Positions 53,095-63,634 are shown, numbered from the stretch's first letter. The stretch is 64,000 nt of DNA from Candidatus Aquicultor sp. (GCA_036504445.1 DASXVE010000015.1:1-64000), one strand, 5' to 3'. Numbers and translations are program-made. Notes: generated by a model not told the origin, from the sequence alone.

Positions 53095-53146
53095 GCGGCA
53101 AGGTTGGCATGCGACGAAACTTAGTCGGCAGGGTTATAGGTAACGA

Positions 53147-53179
53147 TAAGCCCCGGCATATGGCTGTGCCAGGGCTTAT
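53147..53179. terminator. Hairpin between the small gene and nrdG
   Basis: TAAGCCC (53147-53153) and GGGCTTA (53172-53178) pair, with GGCA/TGCC inside. It probably terminates the convergent genes from both sides. Confidence 0.75.
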
Positions 53180-53212
53180 TCGGAGAGCGCCAATAGCTCT
53201 GTCTATAAATAA

Positions 53213-53944
53213 CTAACCGCGAACGCTTGTCGGCAGAAACGCCGATGCTTCATTTGCCAGCGACGCTAAGAACTCTGCATCATAAGGCTTAATCGTGCTA
53301 TATTCCGCAGCAAGGACCTCTTTGGGTTTAAATTGCTGCAAGTAATAACGGCTTGCCCCTACCTCTTTGAGGTACGCTGCTATTTCAATAACATCATCGT
53401 GGCTGACGATGGTCGGTACAACCGTTGTTCTGAACTCTACGGCTATGACTCCCCTGCTCTCAGCTTCAACGAGCAGCGTAATACTTTCTTTCACCCTGTC
53501 CGTGAAATCACCAACCCGTGTCGCCTTCGCGTAGTTTTTAAAACTCGTCTTTATATCCATTGCAACCATGTCGACCAGGCCCTCATTGATCAGGCCTCGT
53601 AGTACATCCGGTTGTGTTCCGTTGGTATCGAGTTTTACCTTGGGAGCAAGGTCTTTTAGATAGGCCAGCAGCTCGGGAAGACTATCGCTGAGCGTAGGTT
53701 CACCGCCTGATACACATACGCCATCGAGCCAGCCTTGCTTGGCCTCAAAATTGCGAAACAGCACTTCAAGCGGTATGTCGGCCTTATCTCCCCCGTCGAT
53801 AAGCGATGGGTTATGACAAAACGGACAGCGCAAATTACAACCGCCTAAAAATATCGTTGTAACTAAATGCCCGTCCCAATCAAGCATGCTTGTTGGGACG
53901 ATTCCTTTAATACCAAAGGAATTTGCGACTAGTTTCGCAGCCAT
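53213..53944 (-). CDS. nrdG: Anaerobic ribonucleotide reductase activase
   Basis: A 243-residue radical SAM enzyme that creates the glycyl radical on NrdD using S-adenosylmethionine. The cluster motif is CNLRCPFC (CxxxCxxC), followed by VCVSGGEPTLSD, which binds SAM. It is longer than minimal NrdG (~155 residues), resembling the PFL-AE-like subgroup often found with archaeal-type NrdD. It starts 16 bases before the end of the thioredoxin-like gene upstream, so all three nrd-related genes are co-transcribed. Confidence 0.9.
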   Translation of the reverse strand: MAAKLVANSFGIKGIVPTSMLDWDGHLVTTIFLGGCNLRCPFCHNPSLIDGGDKADIPLEVLFRNFEAKQGWLDGVCVSGGEPTLSDSLPELLAYLKDLAPKVKLDTNGTQPDVLRGLINEGLVDMVAMDIKTSFKNYAKATRVGDFTDRVKESITLLVEAESRGVIAVEFRTTVVPTIVSHDDVIEIAAYLKEVGASRYYLQQFKPKEVLAAEYSTIKPYDAEFLASLANEASAFLPTSVRG

Positions 53945-54180
53945 TGTGCAATATCCTGTCTACTCGGGATTTCGCCCCGCCACGCAGCCACCTCCTGGCC
54001 GGTACCGTCGGTGATTACGATCGATGGTGTTGAGAGTACGCCGTAAAACGCAGCTTCGGCCAAACCGTCGACCTCATCGAGGTTGAAGAGCTCAGCATTG
54101 CCAGAACCCTGAACAATTGCTTTTGCAGCCGGGCATTTTGGGCAATCGGTTTTCCAAAATACTTTCACTTTCTCTGACAT
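53929..54180 (-). CDS. Thioredoxin/glutaredoxin-like protein of the nrd cluster
   Basis: An 83-residue single thioredoxin-fold protein with active site TDCPKCPA and cis-Pro in STPSIVITDG. Position between nrdD and nrdG suggests it reduces the NrdD disulfide, replacing formate as reductant, as in the NrdD class that uses thioredoxin or glutaredoxin. ATG 54180 after AGGAACG; an upstream extension exists without a site. Overlaps nrdG by 16 bases. Confidence 0.85.
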   Translation of the reverse strand: MSEKVKVFWKTDCPKCPAAKAIVQGSGNAELFNLDEVDGLAEAAFYGVLSTPSIVITDGTGQEVAAWRGEIPSRQDIAQWLRN

Positions 54181-54301
54181 CGTTCCTGCTTCCTCCATAA
54201 TAACTAGTAATACTGTGATTTGAGGCTGTAACTGGTGCTTTAGGCACTGCAACATTTAAAGTTTGAGCGGAGTGCGGTACTCCGCCCGTTTCAACTATTT
54301 A

Positions 54302-56497
54302 CTAACACCCGTGGCCGTTACCGGAGATAGCTTCGGTAACCAGATCGGTTCTGACTCTATCTTTGAGTTCGCCGGACTTACCTTTATTCCAGGTAGGGAT
54401 CTTTGAGAAATAGCCGACGATACGGGTAATACCGTAGACATCTTCTGAACCGCAACTCGGACATACCTCAGATAGTCCTCTTGAGGTGCGGTGACATGCC
54501 TCGCACACGGTGAACTCCGGGCTAAACGCAATCTGCTCGGCATGGGTGCTTCTAAACGTCTTAATGACGAAGTTCTCAAGCGATTTTGCTGACGGCTCAT
54601 GTTCGCCAAGCCAGATATGGATGATCGCACCCGCATCGATAAGCGGATGGAACAGGCTCTGTTTGCGAACACGCTCGATATAATCGACATCCGCCTCAAC
54701 AGAGAGATGAATGCTGTTTGTGTAATAGTACTCGTTGTTCTCGAAGCTGCCCTTGATTACGCGCCTGGTCTGCTCGGGATAGTACTTCATATCGAGCTTT
54801 GCAAGACGGTAGCCTGATGACTCGGCCGGCGACTCTTCGAGCACGAGCTTAATTCCATATTGTTCCGAGAGTTGTTTGCATTTGAGATTCATATGCGAGA
54901 CGACCTTAAGCCCGAATTTGAGCGCTTCAGGCGACTCATGTAGCTCTTGGCCTATGTGGGTCTGCACTAACTCATTTAAGCCTAAGAGGCCGCACAGATA
55001 CGTAAGGCGGTTCATTCTCAGGTACGGCTTACCATCCTGGGCTTCGCTTAGCATTGCAAGCGGGCCTGCGGTGCCAAGCTCCATGAGCTCGCTGATGAAC
55101 GCCTTTTTCTGGACGTGCGCCTTTGCAACCAGCTCCAACGTACGGTTGAGTTCGGAGAAAAGAAGCTCATCGTTGCCGGTCGCCTTGTACGCGATTCGCG
55201 GCAAGTTGATGGTGACGTTTTGCAGCGCCGAGAAGCGCATCATCTCGGGGCGTTTTGCTTCATCGAGGTCTTCCTCACCCAGTTTGAGTTTGAGCCGGCA
55301 GCATTGGCTAACCGTTACCTCGTCGCCGCGGTCAAAGACAAAGTAGGTAATGCCCTGCTTCGATGCGACGAGGCATGCGAGCTCAAGGAATTCTTGCCAC
55401 CCTTCGGTCCTAAAGAAGTCTTCATTGATGTGAAGAAGCGGTTTCGGGAAGACGAACGTCTTGCCGTTGGCGTCGCCCTCAAGATAGACCTCGAACATTG
55501 CCTTGAGGAACGCCTGTGCCTCTTTCTCATACGCTTTATATGTTTTGCCGGTGTACTGGCCGCCCGGGCCAACCGCCGGTGTATCGGCGAAGTGGCGTGG
55601 GATATTCCAGTACAGGTTAAAATCGGTAAAGGTGACTTGGCTGCCGCGTGCGCCCGCGAGCTGGTTAAACTCGTAGATAAGCATCTGCGCAAGCTGCTTG
55701 ATTTCTTCATAGCTTCTGTTTACTAGGAACGGCGCGTAGAACATATTGACCGCTTCCCAGCCGACAGCGCCGGCATAATGAGCTTGCAGTGTGGAGGCCA
55801 TCTTAACCATGTGCCCGACGAGCACTTCGGCATGCTTGGCCGGCTTTGATGTGCTCGTGATGTTCGGTAGCGAGATGCCGTATTTTTTGATGTATTCGAG
55901 CGAGTGGCCGCCGCAGTACGGGCGGATGATAAAGCCGAGATCGTGTAGGTGAATATCGCCCATCATGTGTGCAAGCGCCACATCTTCGGCAAATACCTTC
56001 CTGAGCGCGAACTCTTTAAGGATCGTCTCAGCAAGCGTAAGGTTTATCGATTCCGGGTTGTGCGTGGTATTGCTGTTTTCTTTATTCGCATTCATGATGA
56101 TCTCCTCGACATCGTACATCGGAAGACCGAGGTGTGAATGCTTTTTATGCATTATGGTCAGGTTGCGCTGCAGAAGCTCAAGGTCGACGAGCTCCCTAAT
56201 AATGCTTGTAGTAACAGAGCTGAAGTTGCTGTCGAAGAGCTTTTTCTCAACGGTGCTGGCAATCTCATCGGCGAGGGCTTCGCCGGCGCCGATTTCCTTA
56301 ATGAGTGAATCAACGATCTTAGCTTTATTCCATATGTTGATCTCTGACTTCGAGTGTGTGCTGACGAGGAGAGCTATATCAGTTGCATCCCCGCTCCGCT
56401 CTTCACTGTAGGTCTTTACGACGTTTATTATCCGCATAGGCTTCGCTGTATCGATAGAATCCGTTTCAGCCTCAGCCGTTGTAATGAAATCGGACAT
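54302..56497 (-). CDS. nrdD: Anaerobic ribonucleoside-triphosphate reductase
   Basis: A 731-residue class III reductase that turns NTPs to dNTPs without oxygen. The N-terminal ATP-cone (about residues 20-90) controls activity and specificity. The Zn-binding C-terminus shows CEACHRT and CPSCGS; the glycyl radical lies in RIVGYFSKIPTWNKGK. It ends SGNGHGC. A thioredoxin-like gene next to it suggests the NrdD type that uses a redoxin. ATG 56497 follows AAGGGGG. nrdR lies just upstream. Confidence 0.95.
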   Translation of the reverse strand: MSDFITTAEAETDSIDTAKPMRIINVVKTYSEERSGDATDIALLVSTHSKSEINIWNKAKIVDSLIKEIGAGEALADEIASTVEKKLFDSNFSSVTTSIIRELVDLELLQRNLTIMHKKHSHLGLPMYDVEEIIMNANKENSNTTHNPESINLTLAETILKEFALRKVFAEDVALAHMMGDIHLHDLGFIIRPYCGGHSLEYIKKYGISLPNITSTSKPAKHAEVLVGHMVKMASTLQAHYAGAVGWEAVNMFYAPFLVNRSYEEIKQLAQMLIYEFNQLAGARGSQVTFTDFNLYWNIPRHFADTPAVGPGGQYTGKTYKAYEKEAQAFLKAMFEVYLEGDANGKTFVFPKPLLHINEDFFRTEGWQEFLELACLVASKQGITYFVFDRGDEVTVSQCCRLKLKLGEEDLDEAKRPEMMRFSALQNVTINLPRIAYKATGNDELLFSELNRTLELVAKAHVQKKAFISELMELGTAGPLAMLSEAQDGKPYLRMNRLTYLCGLLGLNELVQTHIGQELHESPEALKFGLKVVSHMNLKCKQLSEQYGIKLVLEESPAESSGYRLAKLDMKYYPEQTRRVIKGSFENNEYYYTNSIHLSVEADVDYIERVRKQSLFHPLIDAGAIIHIWLGEHEPSAKSLENFVIKTFRSTHAEQIAFSPEFTVCEACHRTSRGLSEVCPSCGSEDVYGITRIVGYFSKIPTWNKGKSGELKDRVRTDLVTEAISGNGHGC

Positions 56498-56619
56498 AGC
56501 TAGAACCCCCTTGTATACTGCTTCTTCTACTCGAACATCTACTGGTTTAAAACTCGCTTCGCCCCTGTTTGTGGGCTATGTACGGTGCTGCGCAGCTAAG
56601 TGCTCTGGAAAAACTGCTG

Positions 56620-56632
56620 CTATGTATAGTGT
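56620..56632. promoter_or_regulatory. Candidate NrdR box upstream of nrdD
   Basis: CTATGTATAGTGT resembles half of the NrdR consensus (ACACWATATATWGTGT). It lies about 120 bases before the nrdD start. No clear second box at the usual spacing was found, so confidence is low. Confidence 0.3.
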
Positions 56633-56676
56633 TATAAAACTACGATATAAAAGCGTTGATTATAGTTCGATAAATG

Positions 56677-57123
56677 CTACTTCAGATTCTTCAACTCCTG
56701 TGTGAATTCTTCTAGATCTTTAAACTCCTTATAAACAGAGGCAAAGCGAATATAGGCTACTTTATCAACTTCTTTGAGTGCTTTAAGTACTCGGTCACCT
56801 AACTCTCTCGACGTCACTTCGTAGCTGAACTCATTTCGCAAATTGCCTTCTATATCATCGACCATTTGCTCTGCGTTCTCTCGTGCTACGTGCCGTTTTA
56901 CGAGCGCTCTTAAGACACCGTCGAGCAGCTTCGTTCTGCTAAACGGCTCTCGAGAGCCGTTCTTCTTGATAACCGTAAGCGGTATATCTTCGACTCGCTC
57001 AAAGGTCGTAAAACGCTTACCGCATTCGAGGCATTCACGCCTTCTTCGTGTTACGGCGTTGGTCTCATTACCCCTTGAATCTACTACCTTCGAGTCATGA
57101 TAACCGCAGTAAGGGCACTTCAA
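56677..57123 (-). CDS. nrdR: Transcriptional repressor NrdR
   Basis: A 148-residue repressor of ribonucleotide reductase genes. The N-terminal zinc ribbon is MKCPYCG...CLECGKRF (two CxxC pairs), followed by an ATP-cone (VIKKNGSREPFSRTKLLDGV) that reads ATP/dATP levels. It is typical in length. The gene precedes nrdD, its probable target. The promoter region holds two direct repeats 32 bp apart, suggesting autoregulation. Confidence 0.96.
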   Translation of the reverse strand: MKCPYCGYHDSKVVDSRGNETNAVTRRRRECLECGKRFTTFERVEDIPLTVIKKNGSREPFSRTKLLDGVLRALVKRHVARENAEQMVDDIEGNLRNEFSYEVTSRELGDRVLKALKEVDKVAYIRFASVYKEFKDLEEFTQELKNLK

Positions 57124-57159
57124 ACTTGCACCTTTGCACTTGAGTTATCCACAGGTTTT

Positions 57160-57204
57160 CCACAACATATTGCGTGTGTAAACATAGTATACCACTACAT
57201 ATTG
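57160..57204. promoter_or_regulatory. Paired direct repeats in the nrdR promoter (NrdR boxes)
   Basis: CCACAACATATTG (57160-57172) and CCACTACATATTG (57192-57204) differ at one base and are exactly 32 bp apart, about three helical turns, the spacing typical of tandem NrdR boxes. A TATACT -10-like hexamer (minus strand, 57186-57191) sits between them, consistent with repression. Confidence 0.55.
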
Positions 57205-57361
57205 GGGCTTTAAACAATATTTGAAAGAAAATTTTACGGCAGTGTTGTTATCGCTGGGTAGCATAGTCAAAAAATTTCAAGCGGTCGCTTGTCCTTCGTT
57301 TATGGTATAATCTGGCAGGCTCATGAGCTGGAATAATACTAAATGGTAGGATATGGGAGAA

Positions 57362-57748
57362 TTAGTTGGAAACCTGCGCCTCGTTTATCAGCTTGATATC
57401 GCGGAGCTCCCTTACGGTCACAATAAATGTGACCGGCTTAGTCGGCCGTATTCTCAATGTATCGCCGTCCCACTTCTTAAAGCGAATGGTGAGCCGGTTT
57501 TGCTTAACACTCGTTAGTATCTCAGGCAGTATATTGTCCTCAGCCTTGACGGTGAGCGATTCTTTATCCCCTTTAACTATGGTGATGCGGCCGGCATCGG
57601 CTAACAAGACTTCATTAAATGCCTGGACGTCCCGCTCCTCGGTCACGACATGCCCCGAGCCGGGGATGCTGCCCGAACACGACGTCAGCGTCCCTCCCCC
57701 GCCGGCCGCCAAAAGCATGACAAGTACTGTCAGGATCAAAGTCCGCAT
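57362..57748 (-). pseudogene. Truncated DUF2807 lipoprotein, paralogue of the next gene
   Basis: A lipoprotein start (lipobox LTSC) and first ~105 residues of a DUF2807 (GIN-domain) beta-solenoid protein: GHVVTEERDVQAFNEVLL, ITIVKGDKESLTVKAEDNILPEI and PVTFIVTVREL match the neighbour's VVETTRDVKDFTRISL and SLRIEAEENILPEI. It stops at 57362 after about 128 residues where the full protein continues another ~110, and no continuation exists downstream. Start ATG 57748 after AGGTGG. Either a truncated duplicate or a short functional variant. Confidence 0.65.
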
Positions 57749-57854
57749 AGCACCCACCTTTCATGCAAGGCGACATAAGCAGACTCTTTATATCCAAAAT
57801 CGTTCTTTCGTAGCTGCCGGAATACATATGATGGTGAGGATTTAGACGGCATTA

Positions 57855-58580
57855 CTACCTGATTTTGGTAACCTTACCCGAGCCGGAAATATTCTCATTA
57901 ACCGTGGGCTCGCCGATATAGTCGACTTCACCGCTCCCGCTAACCCGGACATCCAGGTTTTTACTCACCCTGACCTTCGCGCTCCCCGATCCGCTGATAT
58001 CCACATCGCACGAGGTGCTGAAGAGGTCGGGGGCCGTGTATGAGCCCGAGCCGCTGATTAAGATTTTCTGGCTGCCGACTCGCCCGGATATCGTAAACGC
58101 GCTCGATCCTGAACCGTTCACGGTTAGCGAATCCGCGTAGAGTTCCATCGTGACATCGCCCGATCCGCTCGTTGCGATATCCATGTCATCGGTGCGTATG
58201 CGACCGCTTTTAGCCTTGGCGGAGCCGGATAACTGCAGCGCTCGTAGATCCTTTACCGTGACGAAATAGTTTATAGGTTTCGTTGGGGTCACTACCGAGC
58301 GGGTATCGTTAATAGCGATGTGAAGCTCGCCGCCCCGAACCGTCGTCTTGATTTCGGGCAGGATATTCTCTTCAGCTTCAATGCGCAGCGATTCAGTATC
58401 CCCTTGTGTGATATTGAGAGTACCGCTGCCCGAGAGCGATATCCTGGTGAAGTCTTTGACGTCGCGCGTTGTCTCGACTACGTTACCCGAACCGACGACA
58501 ACCCTGCTGCAGGATGCAAGGGCAACGGTTATACCAACAGCCGATGCGATAATTAAAAAAATGCAGACAATTCGTTTCAT
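57855..58580 (-). CDS. DUF2807 (GIN-domain) lipoprotein
   Basis: A 241-residue lipoprotein (lipobox LASC) whose mature part is a repetitive beta-helix-like DUF2807 domain: repeats with SGSG appear about six times (LSGSGTLNI, LSGSAKAKS, TSGSGDV, VNGSGS, ISGSGSY, VSGSGEV). ATG 58580 follows GGAGGGG. DUF2807 proteins are cell-envelope proteins of unclear function, sometimes head-GIN linked to anti-sigma factors. It is the intact partner of the truncated gene downstream. Confidence 0.85.
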   Translation of the reverse strand: MKRIVCIFLIIASAVGITVALASCSRVVVGSGNVVETTRDVKDFTRISLSGSGTLNITQGDTESLRIEAEENILPEIKTTVRGGELHIAINDTRSVVTPTKPINYFVTVKDLRALQLSGSAKAKSGRIRTDDMDIATSGSGDVTMELYADSLTVNGSGSSAFTISGRVGSQKILISGSGSYTAPDLFSTSCDVDISGSGSAKVRVSKNLDVRVSGSGEVDYIGEPTVNENISGSGKVTKIR

Positions 58581-58660
58581 GGATACCCCTCCGTAAATAG
58601 CGATTGCTCTGTAAACAGTATATCCAAAAAGAGGAGTTAACACTCATAGCCGGATGAATC

Positions 58661-59206
58661 CTAGAAAAACATCATCTTTAAGCTGATGAGCACGATGAGG
58701 ACGCCGCCGATTTTGTCTATGGGCAGGTTGATAAAACGAATGCCGTAAGCGAGAAGCAAGCCGCCGAGCAAGACGCCCGTAGGGCCGCAAATAAAGACGA
58801 TTACCGTCTGCAAAAGGTCGTGTTTGGTAATGCCTTCGGCTGCGAGGACCGCGTAGATTCCGGGCACCATCGAGATCAGTAGCGAGGTTACAATTGCCTC
58901 GCGGTTGGTCTTTGTGCGTGCTTCTTCCCCTGTCTTTACTTCACTTTCCGGGTGTTTAAAAAACATCCTAATGCCCGTGAACAGCACGAAAGCGCCACCG
59001 ATTTTTCCCAGTGGTATTGATGCGAGCGATGCCCCGGCTACGATAACCGTTGTGGGCACCATGAGCCCGAAAAACGCCGCAAGAACGATAAGCACTACGG
59101 TGAGCCGGTCTTTGCGCACGAGCGCATCGGCAATATAGACGTTATACGGTGGCCATGCGGCCGATATAAAAAGAAGTGTCGAACCGAGGGTAAGATATAC
59201 GAGCAA
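58661..59206 (-). CDS. Six-helix membrane protein of the MntP/LysE/CadD-like type
   Basis: A 181-residue membrane protein with an internal repeat: LGKIGGAFVLFTGIRMFF at the end of the first half and IDKIGGVLIVLISLKMMFF at the C-terminus. Repeated three-helix halves ending in GG-x-L-x3-G-x-K/R are typical of small metal or amino-acid exporters (MntP, CadD, TMEM165-like), but no family-defining residues are certain. TTG 59206 follows GGCGGAAA. Exported substrate unknown; metal or cation is inference. Confidence 0.6.
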   Translation of the reverse strand: MLVYLTLGSTLLFISAAWPPYNVYIADALVRKDRLTVVLIVLAAFFGLMVPTTVIVAGASLASIPLGKIGGAFVLFTGIRMFFKHPESEVKTGEEARTKTNREAIVTSLLISMVPGIYAVLAAEGITKHDLLQTVIVFICGPTGVLLGGLLLAYGIRFINLPIDKIGGVLIVLISLKMMFF

Positions 59207-59330
59207 CTATTTTCCGCCTAACAATTCGTATCTAACCGCAAAAGCACTCAGGTTTGACCGCAAAACAACCATCACAGCCGTTTGTCCACAGATCTACCTG
59301 TACAGGATAGCAGAAATGCCGGGCATCGAG

Positions 59331-59585
59331 CTAGTCGCCTCGCGCTTCCCTCCACGCATCCGATTCATAATCCGAGAACGCCCAATAGCCTAATATGATC
59401 AAGTTGATCGGCGATACAACTGAAAGAAGCCCGTATATATACGGGCTTTTACCGTGTTTTCGCGCAATCAAGGCGGAACATACTATAATATAGCTGATCA
59501 GAGCCCCAGGTATAGCGATTTGCAAAAACAACGGCAGCTCTCTTTTCGGCGATATAAGCTTGGCTCTTCTTCGCATGGCCATCAT
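59331..59585 (-). CDS. Small membrane protein (84 aa)
   Basis: Starts [17 protein letters not shown], a very basic N-terminus, then two hydrophobic helices ([22 protein letters not shown] and [22 protein letters not shown]). AGGAAGGTG precedes ATG 59585. No family recognised; positive-inside topology predicts the N-terminus in the cytoplasm. Confidence 0.55.
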   Translation of the reverse strand: MMAMRRRAKLISPKRELPLFLQIAIPGALISYIIVCSALIARKHGKSPYIYGLLSVVSPINLIILGYWAFSDYESDAWREARGD

Positions 59586-59732
59586 AAAACGTCACCTTCC
59601 TTTTCCTACGTATCTACAGCAACCACAAGCTCGCACTTTACAATTGCATATACCCAATTTTGCCGATCATCCTCATACGCACGATTTAGTGTGCATATTA
59701 CTGTACCTTTAAGCTGTAGTGACGTATTAGTA

Positions 59733-59748
59733 TCGAACGGGTGTTTGC
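59733..59748. promoter_or_regulatory. SOS box upstream of lexA
   Basis: CGAAC-GGGT-GTTTG (59734-59747) fits the Gram-positive/actinobacterial LexA consensus CGAAC-N4-GTTCG with one mismatch. It is about 85 bases before the lexA start, as expected for autoregulation. Confidence 0.75.
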
Positions 59749-59831
59749 AACCGGGGAATCTTTATGATACATTTAACCTGACCGGCTTTGGGTCACTTAT
59801 ACTATGGGCGAACGCTCTTAAGGAGGAAATT

Positions 59832-60452
59832 ATGCCTCAGCATCCATTGACGCAGCGGCAGCGGCAAATCCTTGATTTTATCCTTTCAGAGATCAATAAG
59901 AAGGGGTATCCACCATCGGTTCGTGAGATCGGCCATGCGGTCGGCCTTACATCGAGCTCAACGGTACACAGTCATCTTGCAGCGCTCGAGCGCAAGGGTT
60001 ATATTCGCCGTGATCCCACCAAGCCGCGTGCCCTTGAAGTTACCGATTTTCGCCTAAGTGATAAAGGCATAATGCCCGGCAAGGTGCATAACGTGCCGTT
60101 AGTCGGCCGCGTCGCCGCCGGTCTGCCTCTCCTGGCGCAGGAAAACATCGAAGACAACTTCGCCGTGCCGTCGGAGCTCGCCAGCGAAAGCTCTTTTATG
60201 CTTCGCGTTAAAGGCGACAGCATGATTGAAGCCGGCATCCTCGACGGCGATTATATAATCATCCGCCAGCAGAACACCGCCCATGATGGCGAGATTGTCG
60301 TAGCGTTGATCGACGACGAAGCGACGGTGAAGCGTTTCTTCAAGAAGCGCGACCACATCGTACTGAAACCCGAGAACAGCGCAATGGAGCCCATTATTGT
60401 GCCGGATGCAAAGGTCTTGGGCAAAGTTGTCGGCCTCATGCGCAAGTTCTAG
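59832..60452 (+). CDS. lexA: LexA repressor
   Basis: A 206-residue SOS repressor. The winged-helix DNA-binding domain is [14 protein letters not shown] and [15 protein letters not shown]; the autocleavage Ala-Gly is in [10 protein letters not shown]; catalytic Ser is in [10 protein letters not shown] and Lys in ATVKRFF. ATG 59832 follows AAGGAGG. The open frame starts earlier without such a site. A LexA box lies 85 bases upstream. No recA in the window. Confidence 0.96.
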   Translation: MPQHPLTQRQRQILDFILSEINKKGYPPSVREIGHAVGLTSSSTVHSHLAALERKGYIRRDPTKPRALEVTDFRLSDKGIMPGKVHNVPLVGRVAAGLPLLAQENIEDNFAVPSELASESSFMLRVKGDSMIEAGILDGDYIIIRQQNTAHDGEIVVALIDDEATVKRFFKKRDHIVLKPENSAMEPIIVPDAKVLGKVVGLMRKF

Positions 60453-60491
60453 CCAGCCCAATAAATATCCGGTATCCACTTGATGGAACAA

Positions 60492-60803
60492 CTACTCGGG
60501 TAAGCGTTCTGTCAGCTCGCGCTCTAGAAAGTACGCGAGCACAATTCGAATGGTCACGATTCCCGCAAGAAGACCGAGGTCAGTGAAATCAAGCTCGTTT
60601 ACCGTTCGGATGATGTTTGCGCCGACGAAGAAGTCGAGGCTTAAGATTATTCGCTCCACGATGAATCTGCGCGAAGTGTTGATGTCGCCTATGCTGCCGC
60701 TTGAAGCCTTGGAGCGAGATATAATGAATGTGTAGACGCTTCCTAAGGCCCCATACGCAAGTATCGCAACCCCAATGATATTGAAAACATTCGATAGCGT
60801 CAC
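60492..60803 (-). CDS. DUF1622 family membrane protein
   Basis: A 103-residue protein with three membrane helices (about residues 8-28, 52-70 and 76-92) and the DUF1622 segments RRFIVERIILSLDFFVGANIIRTV and IVTIRIVLAYFLERE. GTG 60803. Convergent with lexA. Function unknown. Confidence 0.8.
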   Translation of the reverse strand: MTLSNVFNIIGVAILAYGALGSVYTFIISRSKASSGSIGDINTSRRFIVERIILSLDFFVGANIIRTVNELDFTDLGLLAGIVTIRIVLAYFLERELTERLPE

Positions 60804-60880
60804 AGTACACCGCCCGGCGCGAAATGAGTGCTTTTATAGCTACTCTAAAGCTGTTGTTCCCAACTGGGCTGCCATGTAAC

Positions 60881-62203
<1,323 letters not shown>

Positions 62204-62230
62204 ATCGTTCGCTCTCCCACTTACAGATTT

Positions 62231-62294
62231 AAGGAGCCATAGGCCAGACCGCAGAGAGGTTGCTTCCCCTCTGAACCCTGGCTTATGGCTCCTT
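62231..62294. repeat. Large stem-loop between dapL and hflX
   Basis: AAGGAGCCATA (62231-62241) pairs with TATGGCTCCTT (62284-62294), with GCCAG/CTGGC and CAGAG/CTCTG pairs inside, making a 64-base hairpin. No T tract follows on the minus strand. It lies upstream of hflX and overlaps the region where its start should be, so it may be a leader structure or the dapL terminator. Confidence 0.7.
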
Positions 62295-62323
62295 CTTACT
62301 TGAATAGTAATTAGATACTAAGC

Positions 62324-63481
62324 TTATAGCGAATTTTTAATTCTGTCCAGAGCCTCGGCGAGACGGTCATCTTTGACGCTGAGACAAATCCTGATGTAAC
62401 CCTCGCCCGACGGGCCGTACGCGTTTCCGGGGGAAATGACAACGCCGGCTTTATCGAGCATGAGCTTCTGGAAGCCTGCCGATGTGTAACCCGCCGGCAC
62501 TTTCACCCACATGTATATGGTGGCCTTAGGCTTACGGGTTTCGAGGCCGATCTTATCGAGCGCCTCCATGACCATATCGCGGCGGCGCGCATAGATGTCG
62601 CACATCTCGCCGATGATATCCTGCGGGCCCTCGAGCGCTTCGATACCGGCGTATTGCAATGCGTTAAAGATACCCGAATCTATATTGGTTTTTACCCGCC
62701 CAAGGGCTTCTATAACACGGGCATTACCGGCTGCCCAGCCGACACGCCAGCCGGTCATGTTATACGTTTTTGAGACCGAGCCGAACTCGACGCCCACATC
62801 TTTAGCGCCGGGTGTCTGCAGGAAGCTTGGCGCCTCGTAGCCATCGAACGTGATTTCGGAATACGGATTATCGTGTGCGATAATAACCTGATTGGCTTCC
62901 GCCCACTTCACTAAATCACCGAAAAAGCCGTCTTGCACGATTGCGCTTGTCGGGTTGTTCGGGTAATTGAGCATGAACATCTTAGCGGCTTTCGCGGTGC
63001 TTTTATCAATCGCATCAAGCTCGGGCAAGAAATCGTTCCTATCAAGACACGGCACGTGCGTCGGATTAATACCGGCAAGGATCGGACCGGTGGTATAAAC
63101 CGGATATCCGGGGTCGGCGACGAGCGCTGTGTCGCCCGGATCGACTACTGCAAGATAGATGTGCGCGATGCCTTCCTTTGACCCAATCAACGGAAGAATC
63201 TCAGTATCCGGATTCAAATCAACATCAAAACGCTTCTTATACCAGTTGGCGATGCTGTGGCGAAACGCCGGTAATCCGTAATACGAAGGATAACGGTGAT
63301 TCACCGGATTTGCCGCTTCTTCGCACAACTTGTCGATGATATTCTTCGGCGTCGGCTCGACCGGATCTCCGATACCCAAGCTAATAACATCGATACCCTG
63401 TGCTTTTTTCTCAGCTACCCTCTTGTCGATCTCCGCAAAAAGATACGGTGGCAGATTGTCAATCCGCTTCGCAAATTCCAT
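62324..63481 (-). CDS. dapL: LL-diaminopimelate aminotransferase
   Basis: A 385-residue class I/II aminotransferase converting tetrahydrodipicolinate directly to LL-diaminopimelate for lysine and peptidoglycan. Motifs: SLGIGDPVEPTP, YPSYYGLPAFR, LNYPNNPTSAI and the PLP lysine in GSVSKTYNMTGWRVGWA; ICLSVKDDRL ends the core. It matches the DapL2 group by N-terminal pattern (MEFAKRIDNLPPYLFAEID). ATG 63481 with GAGGAGG. No other dap gene adjacent. Confidence 0.88.
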   Translation of the reverse strand: MEFAKRIDNLPPYLFAEIDKRVAEKKAQGIDVISLGIGDPVEPTPKNIIDKLCEEAANPVNHRYPSYYGLPAFRHSIANWYKKRFDVDLNPDTEILPLIGSKEGIAHIYLAVVDPGDTALVADPGYPVYTTGPILAGINPTHVPCLDRNDFLPELDAIDKSTAKAAKMFMLNYPNNPTSAIVQDGFFGDLVKWAEANQVIIAHDNPYSEITFDGYEAPSFLQTPGAKDVGVEFGSVSKTYNMTGWRVGWAAGNARVIEALGRVKTNIDSGIFNALQYAGIEALEGPQDIIGEMCDIYARRRDMVMEALDKIGLETRKPKATIYMWVKVPAGYTSAGFQKLMLDKAGVVISPGNAYGPSGEGYIRICLSVKDDRLAEALDRIKNSL

Positions 63482-63634
63482 TATGCTGTGTGCCTCCTCA
63501 AAATATATAAAGTGTACAGTTTGTGGCTGATAAAGATGGTAAACGAAAAACTATATTTTTATTACGCTAGCACATTTGAGCTGGTAATGCTAGATGAAAA
63601 TAGCAAATTAAGGTAACTCGCCGGTCATACTGCC

